Shown here in pieces: positions 1 to 10,200 of a stretch of 64,000 bases of DNA. Source of the stretch: DASQUK01 sp963717085 (GTDB taxonomy: Bacteria; Actinomycetota; Acidimicrobiia; Acidimicrobiales; VFJN01); the NCBI GenBank assembly GCA_963717085.1, contig CAVQVM010000015.1, positions 368,122 to 432,121 on the forward strand. Direction: 5' to 3'. How positions within the stretch are numbered: the stretch's first letter is position 1; every line of letters starts with the position of its first letter. The notes under the pieces are model-generated. The model was not told the DNA's origin. It made no database searches and saw only the letters and a list, made by a program, of their open reading frames with translations. The translations under genes were made by a program, and so were the position numbers.

Positions 1-1
1 C

Positions 2-103
2 GCAGGGATGCTGGGCGCCGAGCTGGCAGGTGATGACGACGAGGGGCAACCCGTCTCGATCCGCCCGGCCATCGACGATCCGTTCGCGGATCCCCTGGCC
101 TGA
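2..103 (+). CDS. 3' end of an unknown protein (partial)
   Basis: The window opens inside a plus-strand reading frame of 33 codons that ends at a TGA at 101-103. The visible tail ends in DDPFADPLA and is rich in Asp, Pro and Ala. Most codons end in G or C, as in neighbouring genes. It stops 9 nt before the stop of the convergent SARP regulator, the spacing expected of two real genes meeting tail to tail. The N-terminal part lies outside the window, so no family can be assigned. Confidence 0.5.
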   Translation, partial: AGMLGAELAGDDDEGQPVSIRPAIDDPFADPLA

Positions 104-112
104 CGCCGGGCG

Positions 113-3100
113 CTACTTCCCCCGCAGGTCGAGTGTGGCGGTCGCCCAGCCGGACTCGCCCCGCAGGTTCGCCAGCCACTCACGGTCGGACGGCCGCCCC
201 CGCGCCTCGAGCACGTCGGCCAGCACGTCCTGCGTGAACGCCACCCACGGACGGGCCTGGAGCGCGCTGAAGCGGCGCAGCGCCACCAGCAGGTGGCGCT
301 CGGCATCGGCCCAGTCGCCGGCAACGGCAGCCAGACGTCCCAGGTGGAACGCCGCCACGCCGGCGAATGTGCGGTACCCGATGCCGCAGGTCAGGTCGGC
401 GTGCGGCGCCAGCAGGGCGCGGACCGTGTCGACCAGCGCGGCCTCGCGGAGGTCGGCGGCGACGAGCGCCAGGACACCGAGCGCGTGGAGCCGCTCGTCC
501 CCCGGGGGCAGAGGTCGGACGCCGGCGACCAGATCGCGGGCGACGAGTCGGGCGCGGTCGGCATCGCCGCGAACGATGTGCTCGAGGGCGGCGTCCGCGG
601 CCACAGCCGCCCCCTCGGCCGGACCGGGGTCGGCGGGCAGCGCCGCCGGAGAGCCCAGCATCCACGCCAGGACCGCATGGTGCCGCCGGGCCACGACCGC
701 CGCGGCCTCCGGCCCGTCGACGAGGCTGTGGGCGCGCGCGGCGGCCTCGACCGCCACCAGCGCGTCGTCGAAGTGGCCGGTCATCGCGGCCGTCGCCGCG
801 GCGTGCTCCGCCGCCAGGGCCGTTGCGACCGGATCGTCGGCCTTGGCCGCGGCCTCCTCGATGACCCGGAGGCAGGCCTGGGCCGTCTCGTCGTCGCCGG
901 CCAGGGTCGCCGCCATGGCGCGTTCGTGGGCCGCCACGACGGCCGTCTCGGCGTCGCCGGCGGCGTCGGCGAGGACGGCCAGGTCGTTGGCCAGGGCGAT
1001 CCGCTCGTCGAGATGATCGGGACCGCCCAGCGCATCCAGCCGTCGGCGCAGGGCACGCAGGGCATCGTCGGCTGGGCGCGGGCCGCGGGAGCCGGCGAGC
1101 GCCACCGCCCGGGCCTGCAACCGCGCGTGGACCAGGTGGCCGTCCTCGTCGGCGGGCCGGTACGAGTCGAGGGCCACGTCCACGAGGGCGCCGGCATCGG
1201 TCCGAAGCTCCGGGCGCTCCCCACTGCGGTCGGCCAGCGCCAGGGCAGAACGGGCGACCAGGTCGAATCGGCCGTGCCGCCGGGCGACCGTGGAGGCCTC
1301 GATGAGGGTCGGCTCCCCGCCGGGATCGCCGGCGGCCAGCAGTGCCATCGCCAGGTCGGTGAGCACTTCGGCCCGCAGGCTGCCGTCGTCCGCCGGGACG
1401 TGCGCGAGCGCCTGGCGTTCCAGTCGCACGCCCTCGACCAGCGCCCGGCTCTCGGTCGCCTGGCCGGCGGCGGCACGCGACCAGCGGACCGCCCGTCGGT
1501 CGCCCCGGGGACCGGCCGCCGTGGACGTGTGGTGCGCAAGGATGGCCGTGTAGGCGTGGAGGTGGTCGGCCCGCCGGGACTCGATGGCGTCCGCCAGCCG
1601 GGCGTGCAAAGCGCGGCGCCGGGCGCCGCTCAACTGGGCGACGACAGTCCGGCGCACGATGTCGTGGGGGAACCGGTAGTGCTCGGCGGTTTCCTCGGTG
1701 ACCAACCCCGACCCCAGAGCGGCGTCGAGGCCATCGAGGGTGGCCGCCTCGTCCAGCCCCGCCGCCACCGCCACCAGGTCCAGCTCGAATCTGGTCCCCG
1801 CCACCGCCGCCGCCCGCAGCAAGTCGGTGGCGGCGCCGCCGAGGCGCCCCAGCCGCCCGGCGACCAGCTCCTGGACGCCGACCGGGATCGGTGCATCCGT
1901 CGCATCCAGAGGTGCGCGCAGCATCTCGATGACGAGGAAGGGGTTGCCCGCCGTCTCGGCCACCAGTCGGCGGGTCAGGGCCGCGTGGTCGCGCGGGGTC
2001 GGCACGCTCCGACGCACCAGGGCACGCACATCCGACTCGTCCAGCCCCGCCAGCGGCAGGCGGCGCACCCAGCCGTCGCGGTCGAGCGCGTGGATCACGT
2101 CTCCCAGCACGCTGCCGGGGGCCACGTCGTGGTCGCGCGAGATGGCGACCACCAGCACCGGCGCGTCACCGGCGCGCCGTAGCAGGTGGCGGACGAGCAG
2201 CAGGGTGTCGTCGTCGGCCCATTGGAGGTCGTCGAGCACCAGCAGCACCGGTCGGTCGGCCGCCGCGGACGCCACGAGAGTGGTAACGGCGTCGAAGAGG
2301 CGGGATCGCCCGTCGGGACCGCCGCCGACGGCGCGCGGCCGGTCGAGCGACGGCAACACGGCCGCCAGTTCGGCCCTGGCCGGCTCGTCCATCGCCGGCA
2401 GCTCGTCGCCCGGTGTGGCGGCGACGTATCCGTCGAGCGCCTCCACGAAGGGCTGGTAGGGCACGATCGCTTCCTCGTCGCAGCGGCCGAACAGCACCAG
2501 CCCGCCCTGCGCCGAAACCCGACGGGCTGCCTCGGTGGCAAGGCGGGTCTTGCCGATGCCCGGCTCACCGGTCACGACGACGACGTGGCGGGCGCCGCCG
2601 GCGGCGCGGTCCCAGGCAGCGCCGAGCACGGCCAACTCGGCGTCCCGACCCACGAAGGGCGCCGGGTCGGAGGGCCCGCGACCGGCATCGGCCGCCTCCC
2701 GGGCGTCGGCAACGCTCCCCGTGCCCGCGGTTCGCGGCGGTGGCGCCGGCCCGAGGAGCTGGAGGTACGCCGCCTCGGTCTCGGCGTCGGGATCGACCCC
2801 GAGGGCGTCGGCCAGGACCCGGCGCAGGCGCTGGTAGGCGAGCAGCGCCTCGCCCCGGTTGCCTGCCGCGGCGTGCGCCCGCATGCGGGCGCGGTGGGCG
2901 CTCTCCCGCAGGGGCGCCCGCTCGACGGCATCGTCCGCGAGGGCCAACGCCGTCGCAGCGTCGCCGCTGGCGGCCGCCTCGCTCGCCACCTCCAGGGCCG
3001 CCACCAGGAGGTCGGACAGGCGATCGCGCTGCTCGTCGACCCAGGTGCCGTGGCGTCCGGCCAGGAACGGGCCCCGGAGCCGGGTGGCGGCCTGCGACGC

Positions 3101-3505
3101 ATCCCGGTAGGCGCTCGCGTCGTCGCCGGACGCCAGTTCCTCACGAGCGGCGGCCAGGGCCCGCTCCGCAGCCTCGACGTCGATGTGGAGCGACACGCCG
3201 TCCGGGAGGTGCCAGGTGTACCGCCCGCCCTGGGCCACGATGGGGTCGGGTGCGGTGGTGTCGAGCGCGTCCTTGAGGAACGATCGGACACGGCTCATGG
3301 TCATGCGCAGCGCGGAGCCCCAGGTCGCCGGCAGGCCATCGGGCCACAGCGCCTCGGCGAGCCGCTCGGAGGTGACGCCCTGCGCCCGCTCGAGTGCCAG
3401 CAGCGCCAGCGCCACCCGTGCATTCGCGCCTGGAATCGTCCGCCGCGGCTCGTCGCCATCGCCGCCGAGCGCGATGTCGCCGATGAGCGTGATCTCGAGA
3501 CGCAC
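113..3505 (-). CDS. SARP/BTAD-type AAA regulator with TPR-like C-terminus
   Basis: Large transcriptional regulator of about 1130 residues. An N-terminal winged-helix OmpR-like domain (about 1-95; ARVALALLALERAQGVTSERLAEALWP) is followed by a bacterial transcriptional activation domain (about 95-245). Then comes a STAND/AAA ATPase with Walker A GEPGIGKT near residue 312 and Walker B VLLVLDDLQWADD near 420, and a long alpha-helical Ala/Arg-rich repeat region. No C-terminal LuxR HTH is present, so DNA binding should be N-terminal. I chose the GTG at 3505 because AGGAGG sits just upstream (3514-3509). A longer frame from the GTG at 3535 would place that Shine-Dalgarno inside the coding sequence. 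The gene is divergent from the GMC-hydrolase gene across 301 bp and may control it; that is inference. Confidence 0.85.
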   Translation of the reverse strand: MRLEITLIGDIALGGDGDEPRRTIPGANARVALALLALERAQGVTSERLAEALWPDGLPATWGSALRMTMSRVRSFLKDALDTTAPDPIVAQGGRYTWHLPDGVSLHIDVEAAERALAAAREELASGDDASAYRDASQAATRLRGPFLAGRHGTWVDEQRDRLSDLLVAALEVASEAAASGDAATALALADDAVERAPLRESAHRARMRAHAAAGNRGEALLAYQRLRRVLADALGVDPDAETEAAYLQLLGPAPPPRTAGTGSVADAREAADAGRGPSDPAPFVGRDAELAVLGAAWDRAAGGARHVVVVTGEPGIGKTRLATEAARRVSAQGGLVLFGRCDEEAIVPYQPFVEALDGYVAATPGDELPAMDEPARAELAAVLPSLDRPRAVGGGPDGRSRLFDAVTTLVASAAADRPVLLVLDDLQWADDDTLLLVRHLLRRAGDAPVLVVAISRDHDVAPGSVLGDVIHALDRDGWVRRLPLAGLDESDVRALVRRSVPTPRDHAALTRRLVAETAGNPFLVIEMLRAPLDATDAPIPVGVQELVAGRLGRLGGAATDLLRAAAVAGTRFELDLVAVAAGLDEAATLDGLDAALGSGLVTEETAEHYRFPHDIVRRTVVAQLSGARRRALHARLADAIESRRADHLHAYTAILAHHTSTAAGPRGDRRAVRWSRAAAGQATESRALVEGVRLERQALAHVPADDGSLRAEVLTDLAMALLAAGDPGGEPTLIEASTVARRHGRFDLVARSALALADRSGERPELRTDAGALVDVALDSYRPADEDGHLVHARLQARAVALAGSRGPRPADDALRALRRRLDALGGPDHLDERIALANDLAVLADAAGDAETAVVAAHERAMAATLAGDDETAQACLRVIEEAAAKADDPVATALAAEHAAATAAMTGHFDDALVAVEAAARAHSLVDGPEAAAVVARRHHAVLAWMLGSPAALPADPGPAEGAAVAADAALEHIVRGDADRARLVARDLVAGVRPLPPGDERLHALGVLALVAADLREAALVDTVRALLAPHADLTCGIGYRTFAGVAAFHLGRLAAVAGDWADAERHLLVALRRFSALQARPWVAFTQDVLADVLEARGRPSDREWLANLRGESGWATATLDLRGK

Positions 3506-3806
3506 CTGCCTCCTCCCCAACGAGTCTGACACCACTGGCGGAAAGCTCAGGTCACCTATAGGAGCGGCGCGCTTGCGGGGCGCTCATCGAGCGGCGTTGC
3601 GCGGATGTTGCGCGGCCCCGGGCACCATGGTCGCCACGGAGCAACCTCATGCCATCCCAGCCGACACGTTGCGGCGGAAACTCGTGGCGGGAAGGGGTGA
3701 GCACGACGGATGCACCCCGGCAGTGGGCCGGCCTGCGGCGGGGCCGGCCCACTTGCGCGGCCCGTGGGGGACAGGCAGCAGGCACCAGCAGGAAGGCTTG
3801 GGGACG
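3506..3806. other. Divergent intergenic region, SARP regulator / GMC-hydrolase gene
   Basis: 301 bp between two divergent starts. It holds an 8-bp palindrome CCTATAGG (about 3555-3562) and a long perfect inverted repeat described separately at 3722-3753. Reading frames that cross it (for example the upstream extension of the GMC frame back to 3183) have no ribosome site and are antisense to the SARP gene, so I treat the region as regulatory. I see no other gene in it. Confidence 0.5.
3722..3753. promoter_or_regulatory. Perfect 12-bp inverted repeat upstream of the GMC-hydrolase gene
   Basis: AGTGGGCCGGCC at 3722-3733 is exactly complementary to GGCCGGCCCACT at 3742-3753, with an 8-nt loop. 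It lies 53 nt before the GTG start at 3807, where an operator or an mRNA hairpin could act. There is no T-run, so a classical terminator is unlikely. Confidence 0.5.
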
Positions 3807-6800
3807 GTGATCCAGCAGATCGAGGCGAAACTGTCGCTCCCGCTCGACCGCCTACGCGAGCGATACGAGGTCGTGGTCGTCGGCAGCGGCTACGGCGGCG
3901 CCATCGCCGCGTCCCGGCTGGCCCGGTTGGGCCGATCGGTGTGCGTGCTCGAGCGGGGCCGAGAGCTCCGCCCCGGCGACTATCCGGATACCCCCTGGCG
4001 CGCGCTGCGCCAGCTCCAGGTCCGGACACCCCGGCGCCGCATCGGGTCCCGGTCCGCCCTGTTCGAGCTCCACGCCGACGACGAGGTCAGCGTCATGGTG
4101 GGCTGTGGGCTGGGCGGCACGTCGCTGATCAACGCGGGCGTTGCGCTGCGCCCGCCCGCCTGGGTCTTCGACGACGAGCGCTGGCCGGCCGAGCTCAGGG
4201 GTCGTGGCCGCGATGCGCTCGCCCCCTACTTCGAACGCGCGGAGCGGATGCTCGGCTCGCAGCCCTACCCCGACGACTGGCCGGATCCGGTCAAGTTGGC
4301 AGCCCTGGCGGTGGCCGCCGAAGGCGTTGGGGCGACGGTGGAGCGCCCTCGCATCAACGTCACGTTCGAGGCGGGCGTCAACGCCGCCGGCATCCATCAG
4401 GGGGCCTGCACCCTGTGCGGCGACTGCGTCAGCGGGTGCAATCACAACGCCAAGAACACTGTGCTCGTCAACTACCTGCCCGACGCCGTCGCCCACGGCG
4501 CCGAGATCTTCTGCGAGACGCCGGTCCGTACCGTCCGCCCCGCAGGCGGCGGAGCGGGCTGGATCGTCACCTTCGACACCCCCGGTGGCGGGCGCCACCG
4601 CCTCGGCGCCCCGGCCTCGTTCGTGTTCGCGGACGTGGTGGTGCTGGCCGCCGGCACGCTCGGGTCCACCCAGATCCTCATGCGATCCCACATCGAGGGC
4701 CTGGCCGTCTCCCCCCGGCTGGGATCTCGGTTCAGCGGCAACGGCGACGTCCTGGCGTTCGCATACGACGCGGAGGTCCCGGTGCGCGGCATCGGCACCG
4801 GCCGCCGCCACCCGACCCCCGAGACCAGGGTCGGTCCCTCCATCACCGGCATGGTCGACCTCACCGCCGACCGGTCTCGGGCGCTGCTCGTGGAGGAGGG
4901 CGCCATCCCCGGTGCGCTCCGGCCGCTGATGCCTGCGGCCTTCGCGGTGGCGTCCGAGGCCGGCGGGGATGGTGGTCCGGTGGCGTTCGCCCGGCGCGTC
5001 TGGCGCCGGCTCCGGCGCAACCCTTGGCGCCGGCTCGCCTGGCGGGGTGGCGCCGCCGACGACACGCTGACCTACCTCGTCATGAGCGACGACGCCGGGG
5101 ACGGCCGGCTCCGGCTCGATGGCGACAGCGTGCGGGTCGACTGGGCGGGTGCCGGTGACCGCCCGGTGTTCGACCGCAACGCCGAGGTGCTCCAGAAGAT
5201 GAGTGCGGCCCTGGGCGCCAGGTTCGTCGGCAACCCCCTGTCGACCCCGATGTTCAACGACTCGCTGGTGACAGTGCACCCCCTGGGCGGCTGCCCGATG
5301 GCCGACGACGGCGCCGCTGGCGTCGTGGACCACGCGGGCCGGGTGTTCACGGGCGTCAACGGCGAGGTCCACGACGGTCTCGTGGTGGCCGACGGCGCCA
5401 TCGTCCCCCGGCCCCTGGCCGTCAACCCGCTGCTGACCATCTCGGCGCTGGCCGAACGGGCGGCCGAGCTCGTGGCCGACGAGCGGGGGTGGAGCGGCCG
5501 CAGCCGGCCCACCGCGCGGCGGCCGTCCCGCCCTCCGGTGCGGCGTCCGGGCGTGACGTTCACCGAGCGGATGGCTGGCTGGGCGGCCCCGTCGGTCGAT
5601 GGCGATGCGGTGGCGGGCGAGCGCCGGGGCCGGGCCGAGGGCACGCCCCTGGAGTTCGTCCTCACCGTGAGCATCGACGACCTCGAGGGGCTGCTGCGCG
5701 ACCCCGCGACGCCGGGACGGCTTTCCGGCACGGTCATGGCACCGACGCTGTCGCCGCAGCGGCTGCGCGTCGTGGACGGCACCTTCCGCCTGATGCAGCA
5801 CGACCTGGCCCACGTGGACACGTGGCACATGCGCTACTCGATGCTGCTGGTGGCCGAGGACGGCGCGGAGTTCGGCTTCGAGGGCACCAAGTACCTGCAC
5901 GACCGCTCGGGCTTCGACGCCTGGGCCGACACCACCACGCTCCATGTCACGCTCACCCGCGGCCGCGGGCCCGATGTCGTGGTCGCCGGTGTCATGCGGT
6001 TGACCGCCGCCGACTTCGCCCGCCAGCTCAGCACGATGCGGGTCTCCGGCGTCGTCGGGTCCCTCGAGCGGGCGCGCTGGCTGGCCCGGTTCTCCACCCG
6101 GTTCCTGCGCTCGCTGGGCTCGGTGTACGGAGGGCCGCTCGACGGGGTGGGGGAGTTCCCGGCGGCGCCCCCCGTCCCGGTCCCGGCCACGGGCGACGGA
6201 ACCCGGCGCCTCCGGCTGCCCGCAGCCGAGCCGCGGTGGTGCGACGGCGACGGCTGCTGGCACGAGGGCAGCGAGGTGGGCGACGACGCCTGGCTGCGGC
6301 TGACCCGCTACGAGGGCGGGCGTCGCGGGCCCGTGCTGCTCGCTCCCGGGTTCGGCATGTCGGCCATGTCGTTCATCGGCGGCACCATCGACACCAACCT
6401 CACGGAGCACCTGGTCGCCAAGGGCTACGACGTGTGGTTGTTCGACTACCGGGCGGGCATCGACCTGCCCTCCTCGCGTACATCGTTCACGCTCGACGAC
6501 ATCGCCACCTCCGACTGGCCCACGGCGGTGCGGGAGGTGTTGCGGGTGACCGGGGCGTCGAGCGTGCAGGCGGTCGGGCACTGCGTCGGCTCGGCGACGC
6601 TGATGATGGCGCTGGCCTCCGGCAGCCTCCCCGACGTGCGCTCTGCGGTCTGCATGCAGTTCACGCTGCACCCGGTCACGTCGCCGTTCAACCGGGCCAA
6701 GGCCGCGCTCGGGGTCGGGTCCTGGTTGGGCGGGTTGGGCCTCGACAAGGTGGCGCCGTTCACCGGCGGGTCGGTGGTCAAGAAGATGCTGGATCTCGGG

Positions 6801-7262
6801 CTCCGAGCGGTCCCGATGCCGGCGGGGGAGCGTTGTGCCAAGCCGCTGTGCCGCTGGATCAACGCCATCTACGGCTGCACGCACACCCACGAGCAGCTCG
6901 ACGACGCCACCCACGCGCGGCTGGACAACATGTTCGGCGTCGGCAATCTGCGCGCCCTCGATCACATGGCGGTCATCATGAAGGCCCGCAAGGCGTTGGC
7001 TGCGGACGGGACGGATGGCTACGTCAGCCACCCGGAGCGCCTGCGGTTGCCGATCCTCGTGGTGCAGGGGGAGCGCAACTACATCTTCCGCCCCGAGGGC
7101 AGCCTGCGGACCCTGCGGTGGCTCCAGGAGGCCAACGATCCCGCCCTGTACGAGCGGGTCGTCCTGCCGGGTTATGCGCACCTCGACGCGCTGATCGGCC
7201 GCGACGCCTCCGTCGATGTCTTCCCCGTCGTCAGCGGCCACCTCGACCGCTACAACCGCTGA
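3807..7262 (+). CDS. GMC-family oxidoreductase (cholesterol-oxidase-like) fused to an alpha/beta hydrolase
   Basis: About 1151 residues. An FAD-binding GMC domain begins with GSGYGG (26-31) and includes the GMC C-terminal HPLGGC (His about 491). Between them is a CxxCxxCxxxC cluster (Cys 201, 204, 207, 211), as in ChoD-like members of the family. A central beta-rich lipocalin-like stretch (about 600-780) follows. The C-terminal third (about 845-1150) is an alpha/beta hydrolase with oxyanion segment APGFGMS, nucleophile elbow GHCVGS (Cys about 926 instead of Ser), an Asp-containing strand and a final GYAHLD histidine. A sterol- or lipid-alcohol oxidase coupled to hydrolysis of an ester or lactone product is plausible but inferred. 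The GTG at 3807 follows GGAAGG and GGGGA; upstream frame is antisense to the SARP gene. Confidence 0.85.
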   Translation: MIQQIEAKLSLPLDRLRERYEVVVVGSGYGGAIAASRLARLGRSVCVLERGRELRPGDYPDTPWRALRQLQVRTPRRRIGSRSALFELHADDEVSVMVGCGLGGTSLINAGVALRPPAWVFDDERWPAELRGRGRDALAPYFERAERMLGSQPYPDDWPDPVKLAALAVAAEGVGATVERPRINVTFEAGVNAAGIHQGACTLCGDCVSGCNHNAKNTVLVNYLPDAVAHGAEIFCETPVRTVRPAGGGAGWIVTFDTPGGGRHRLGAPASFVFADVVVLAAGTLGSTQILMRSHIEGLAVSPRLGSRFSGNGDVLAFAYDAEVPVRGIGTGRRHPTPETRVGPSITGMVDLTADRSRALLVEEGAIPGALRPLMPAAFAVASEAGGDGGPVAFARRVWRRLRRNPWRRLAWRGGAADDTLTYLVMSDDAGDGRLRLDGDSVRVDWAGAGDRPVFDRNAEVLQKMSAALGARFVGNPLSTPMFNDSLVTVHPLGGCPMADDGAAGVVDHAGRVFTGVNGEVHDGLVVADGAIVPRPLAVNPLLTISALAERAAELVADERGWSGRSRPTARRPSRPPVRRPGVTFTERMAGWAAPSVDGDAVAGERRGRAEGTPLEFVLTVSIDDLEGLLRDPATPGRLSGTVMAPTLSPQRLRVVDGTFRLMQHDLAHVDTWHMRYSMLLVAEDGAEFGFEGTKYLHDRSGFDAWADTTTLHVTLTRGRGPDVVVAGVMRLTAADFARQLSTMRVSGVVGSLERARWLARFSTRFLRSLGSVYGGPLDGVGEFPAAPPVPVPATGDGTRRLRLPAAEPRWCDGDGCWHEGSEVGDDAWLRLTRYEGGRRGPVLLAPGFGMSAMSFIGGTIDTNLTEHLVAKGYDVWLFDYRAGIDLPSSRTSFTLDDIATSDWPTAVREVLRVTGASSVQAVGHCVGSATLMMALASGSLPDVRSAVCMQFTLHPVTSPFNRAKAALGVGSWLGGLGLDKVAPFTGGSVVKKMLDLGLRAVPMPAGERCAKPLCRWINAIYGCTHTHEQLDDATHARLDNMFGVGNLRALDHMAVIMKARKALAADGTDGYVSHPERLRLPILVVQGERNYIFRPEGSLRTLRWLQEANDPALYERVVLPGYAHLDALIGRDASVDVFPVVSGHLDRYNR

Positions 7263-7297
7263 GGCGATGGCGTTCCCACGCAGGGCGTAGGACCGAT

Positions 7298-10200
7298 TCA
7301 GTCCTCGGCGAGCTTCGGATGCATGGGCGGGAGCGAGGCCAGGCCCAATTCCTCCTCGAGCGCCACGCTCTCCGCGTGCAGCAACAGGGCCCGGTCGGCG
7401 TCGCCGGGGGCGTCCCGCTCGCACAGCACATTGGCCAACCAGCGGGCGGAGACCGCGACGAACGGCCGGGCGCCGAGGGCGCGATGCCGCTCGAGGCCCG
7501 CCTCCAGTTCGTCGGCCGCGGCGTCCGGGCGGCCCAGTGCGGCGTCGAGCGTGCCCAGGTGATGGTCCACCGCGCCCAGGAATGATGCGTAGCCCATCAC
7601 GGCGTTGCGGCCGGCATAGGGGCGCAGCGCCTCGTGGGCGGCGCTCGCCCATTCCCGGTGGCCCGTGAGGGAAGCGGCTGCGGCCGCACCGACGACCGTG
7701 GGTCGCCACAGATACCCCCGGTCCTGGGTGGCGAGCTGGTCGGGGGACTCTTCGTCGAGCAGGTCCCGGGCCTGGTCCAGGTTGCCGCTGCCGGCCTCCA
7801 GCCACGAGAGCAGGGACCATACGTTGAGGCGGTACGCCTCGGGTTGGCGGCCGGCCTCGATGACGGGCCGCAAGGCCTCCAGGCCGCCGTGCAGGAGCCG
7901 CAGGACGAAGGTCTGAGCCACGTTCACGAGCTGGGCCTGCGAGTGGCCTGCGGCACGCAGCTCGTCCCGGAGCGCGTCGGCGCGCGCCTGGGCCTCGTCG
8001 AACCGACCCTCGATGACGGCCCACATCGTCGCCCACATCGAGGCGATGCGCAGGTGGTCGGGGTGCCGGACCTCGTGGGCGAGGGCCGTCAGCTCGCGTG
8101 CCAGGATCTGTGCCTCGGTGTGCCGCCCGATCACGAACAGCGCCTGGACGCGTGCCCGCGCACCCTGCAGCACCAGTTCGGGGTCGCCCGTCTGCCGTCC
8201 GATGGCCATGACCTCCGCGCCCAGTTCGAGCTGCTCGTCGACGTCGTCGGGCCCGTCGAGCGCGAGGCTGCGCGACACCAGCACCGAGGCGAGCACCACG
8301 GGGGCGTCGAGCCGGCGTGCCATCGCCACCGCGTCGTCGGACTCGGCCCGCCGCTCGGCATGCGGGGCGGCCAGGGTGAGCACGTGGGCCAGCCGCGCGA
8401 GCGCCAGCGCCCGCGCCCTGCTGTCGGTGACGGCCAGCCGATCCAGCGCCTCCTCGAGCAGACCCTGCGCCGTGGGATTGGGCGGGGCCGCTGCCGGGAG
8501 CCGTCCGCCGTAGCCAAGGGCGGCGCGCATGAACAGATCGGTGCGATCGATCGCCCGGGCCAGCTCGGCCGCCTCCAGGTGGCGACGGTCGCGCGCCGTG
8601 AACTCGCCGGCGCGATCGTGCGCCTCGGCCAGCTCGAGCCGGAGCTCGCACGCCAGCGACTCATCCGTACCGGCCTGGTCGTGGACGACGACGACGCGGT
8701 CCAGGAACCAGACTGCGCCCTCGAAGGCCGTCTCGCGGCGGGCCTGGTCGGCGGCGGCGCGGCCCCAACGGACAGCGAGGGCGGCGATGGCGGAGGCGTC
8801 GGCAGTATCGGCTGCCAGGGAGGCCGCGTCCGACGGCGCCCCGGCGGCGAGGTGGGTGTCCGCAGCGTTCAGGTAGTGGTGGGCGATCTCAGCTGCGGAC
8901 GACACGTCCGCCCGCTCGGCCAGCACGTCGGCGATGCGCCGGTGGAGGCTGGCGGTCCGATCGGCCGGCAACTCCTCCTGCAGGGTGCGGCGCACGACGG
9001 CATGGGCGAAGGCGAGGCGCTCGTCGGTCGCATCCCGCACCAGCCCGGCGTGGACGGCGTCGTCGAGGCAGCCGCGCACCTCGATGGTCGGGCGGTCGAG
9101 CGTCGCCGCGAGGACCTCGAGCCCGAACTCGGCACCGATGAACGACGCCGCCGCCAGCGCGTCAGCGACCTGGGGACCGAGCTGGTCGAGCCGCCAACGC
9201 ACGACGTCGTAGAGCCGCTCCGGCAACCGATCACGCACGGCCCGCAGCGAGCCGCTGGGATCGGCGACATCGAGGCCGCGGAGGATCTCCTGCACGAACA
9301 GCGGGTTGCCGGCCGTCTCCTCGGCCAACCAGCGAGCGATCTGCGCCTCTTCGTCGTCGACGGGGCGGCCCAGGGCCTGGGCCACCAGCCGCTCGATAGC
9401 CGATGGCGGCAGCCCGCTGAGCTCGAGCCGCTCGACGTCGTCCCCGGCCTCGAACAGGCCCAGCGTGTGCATCGGGCCCATCCCCTCGACATCGCCGTCG
9501 CGCAGCGTCACGACCACGAGCACAGGGGCGTCGGGGGGAGCGTCGACCACGTGGCGGAGCAGGAGCAGCGACGACCGCTCGGCCCACTGCAGGTCGTCGA
9601 GCACGAGCAGGGCCGGGTGCCGGGCCGCGACCGCCCCGAGCCAGTGCGTCACCGCGTCGAAGAGGCGGCGGCGCTCGGCGTCGGGGTCGTCGACGAGGGC
9701 CGCCCGCACCCCGCCGATGCGGGCGCCGAGGTCGGGGAGGAGGCGCGCCAGGTCCTCGGCGTGGTTGGCCAGGTCGGCGCGCAGGAGCGGCTTGGGGGTC
9801 GCAGCTGCGTAGGTGCCGAGCGCCTCACGGATGGCCTGGTACGGGGCGAGCGCCTCCTCGTCCCAGCGGCCGTACAGCACGAGGGCACCCGCGGCGTGGA
9901 GCCGGAGCGCTAGCTCAGCCGCCACGGTGGTCTTGCCGATGCCGGGGTCGCCCGAGACCACGACGATGCGGTGCTCGCCGCGGCGGGCGCGTTCCCAGGC
10001 CCCCTCCAGCAGCTCGACCGGGCCGTCGCGGCCCACCACCAGCCCGGCGGCGGCCCGGCGGGCCCACCCGAGGTTCGAGGCGCCGATGTCGTCCGGGGCA
10101 ACAGCGTCCCCCGGGGACGCCGGCAGCCGCAGCTCGTGGACCCGCTCGTGCCGATGCTCGCTGACGGCCAAGCCGCCCAGGTCCACGAGGTCGGCGCCCC

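Noticed and set aside
293..2182. Long plus-strand frame opposite the SARP regulator (629 codons)
   Set aside because: Composition is an Arg/Gly-rich antisense shadow; the minus strand has clear domains and a ribosome site.
3183..3806. Upstream extension of the GMC frame
   Set aside because: Antisense to the SARP gene; no ribosome site; the family N-terminus begins after the GTG at 3807.
3852..8651. 1599-codon minus-strand frame over the GMC-hydrolase gene
   Set aside because: No domains, His/Arg/Gly-rich shadow; the plus-strand frame has complete motifs.
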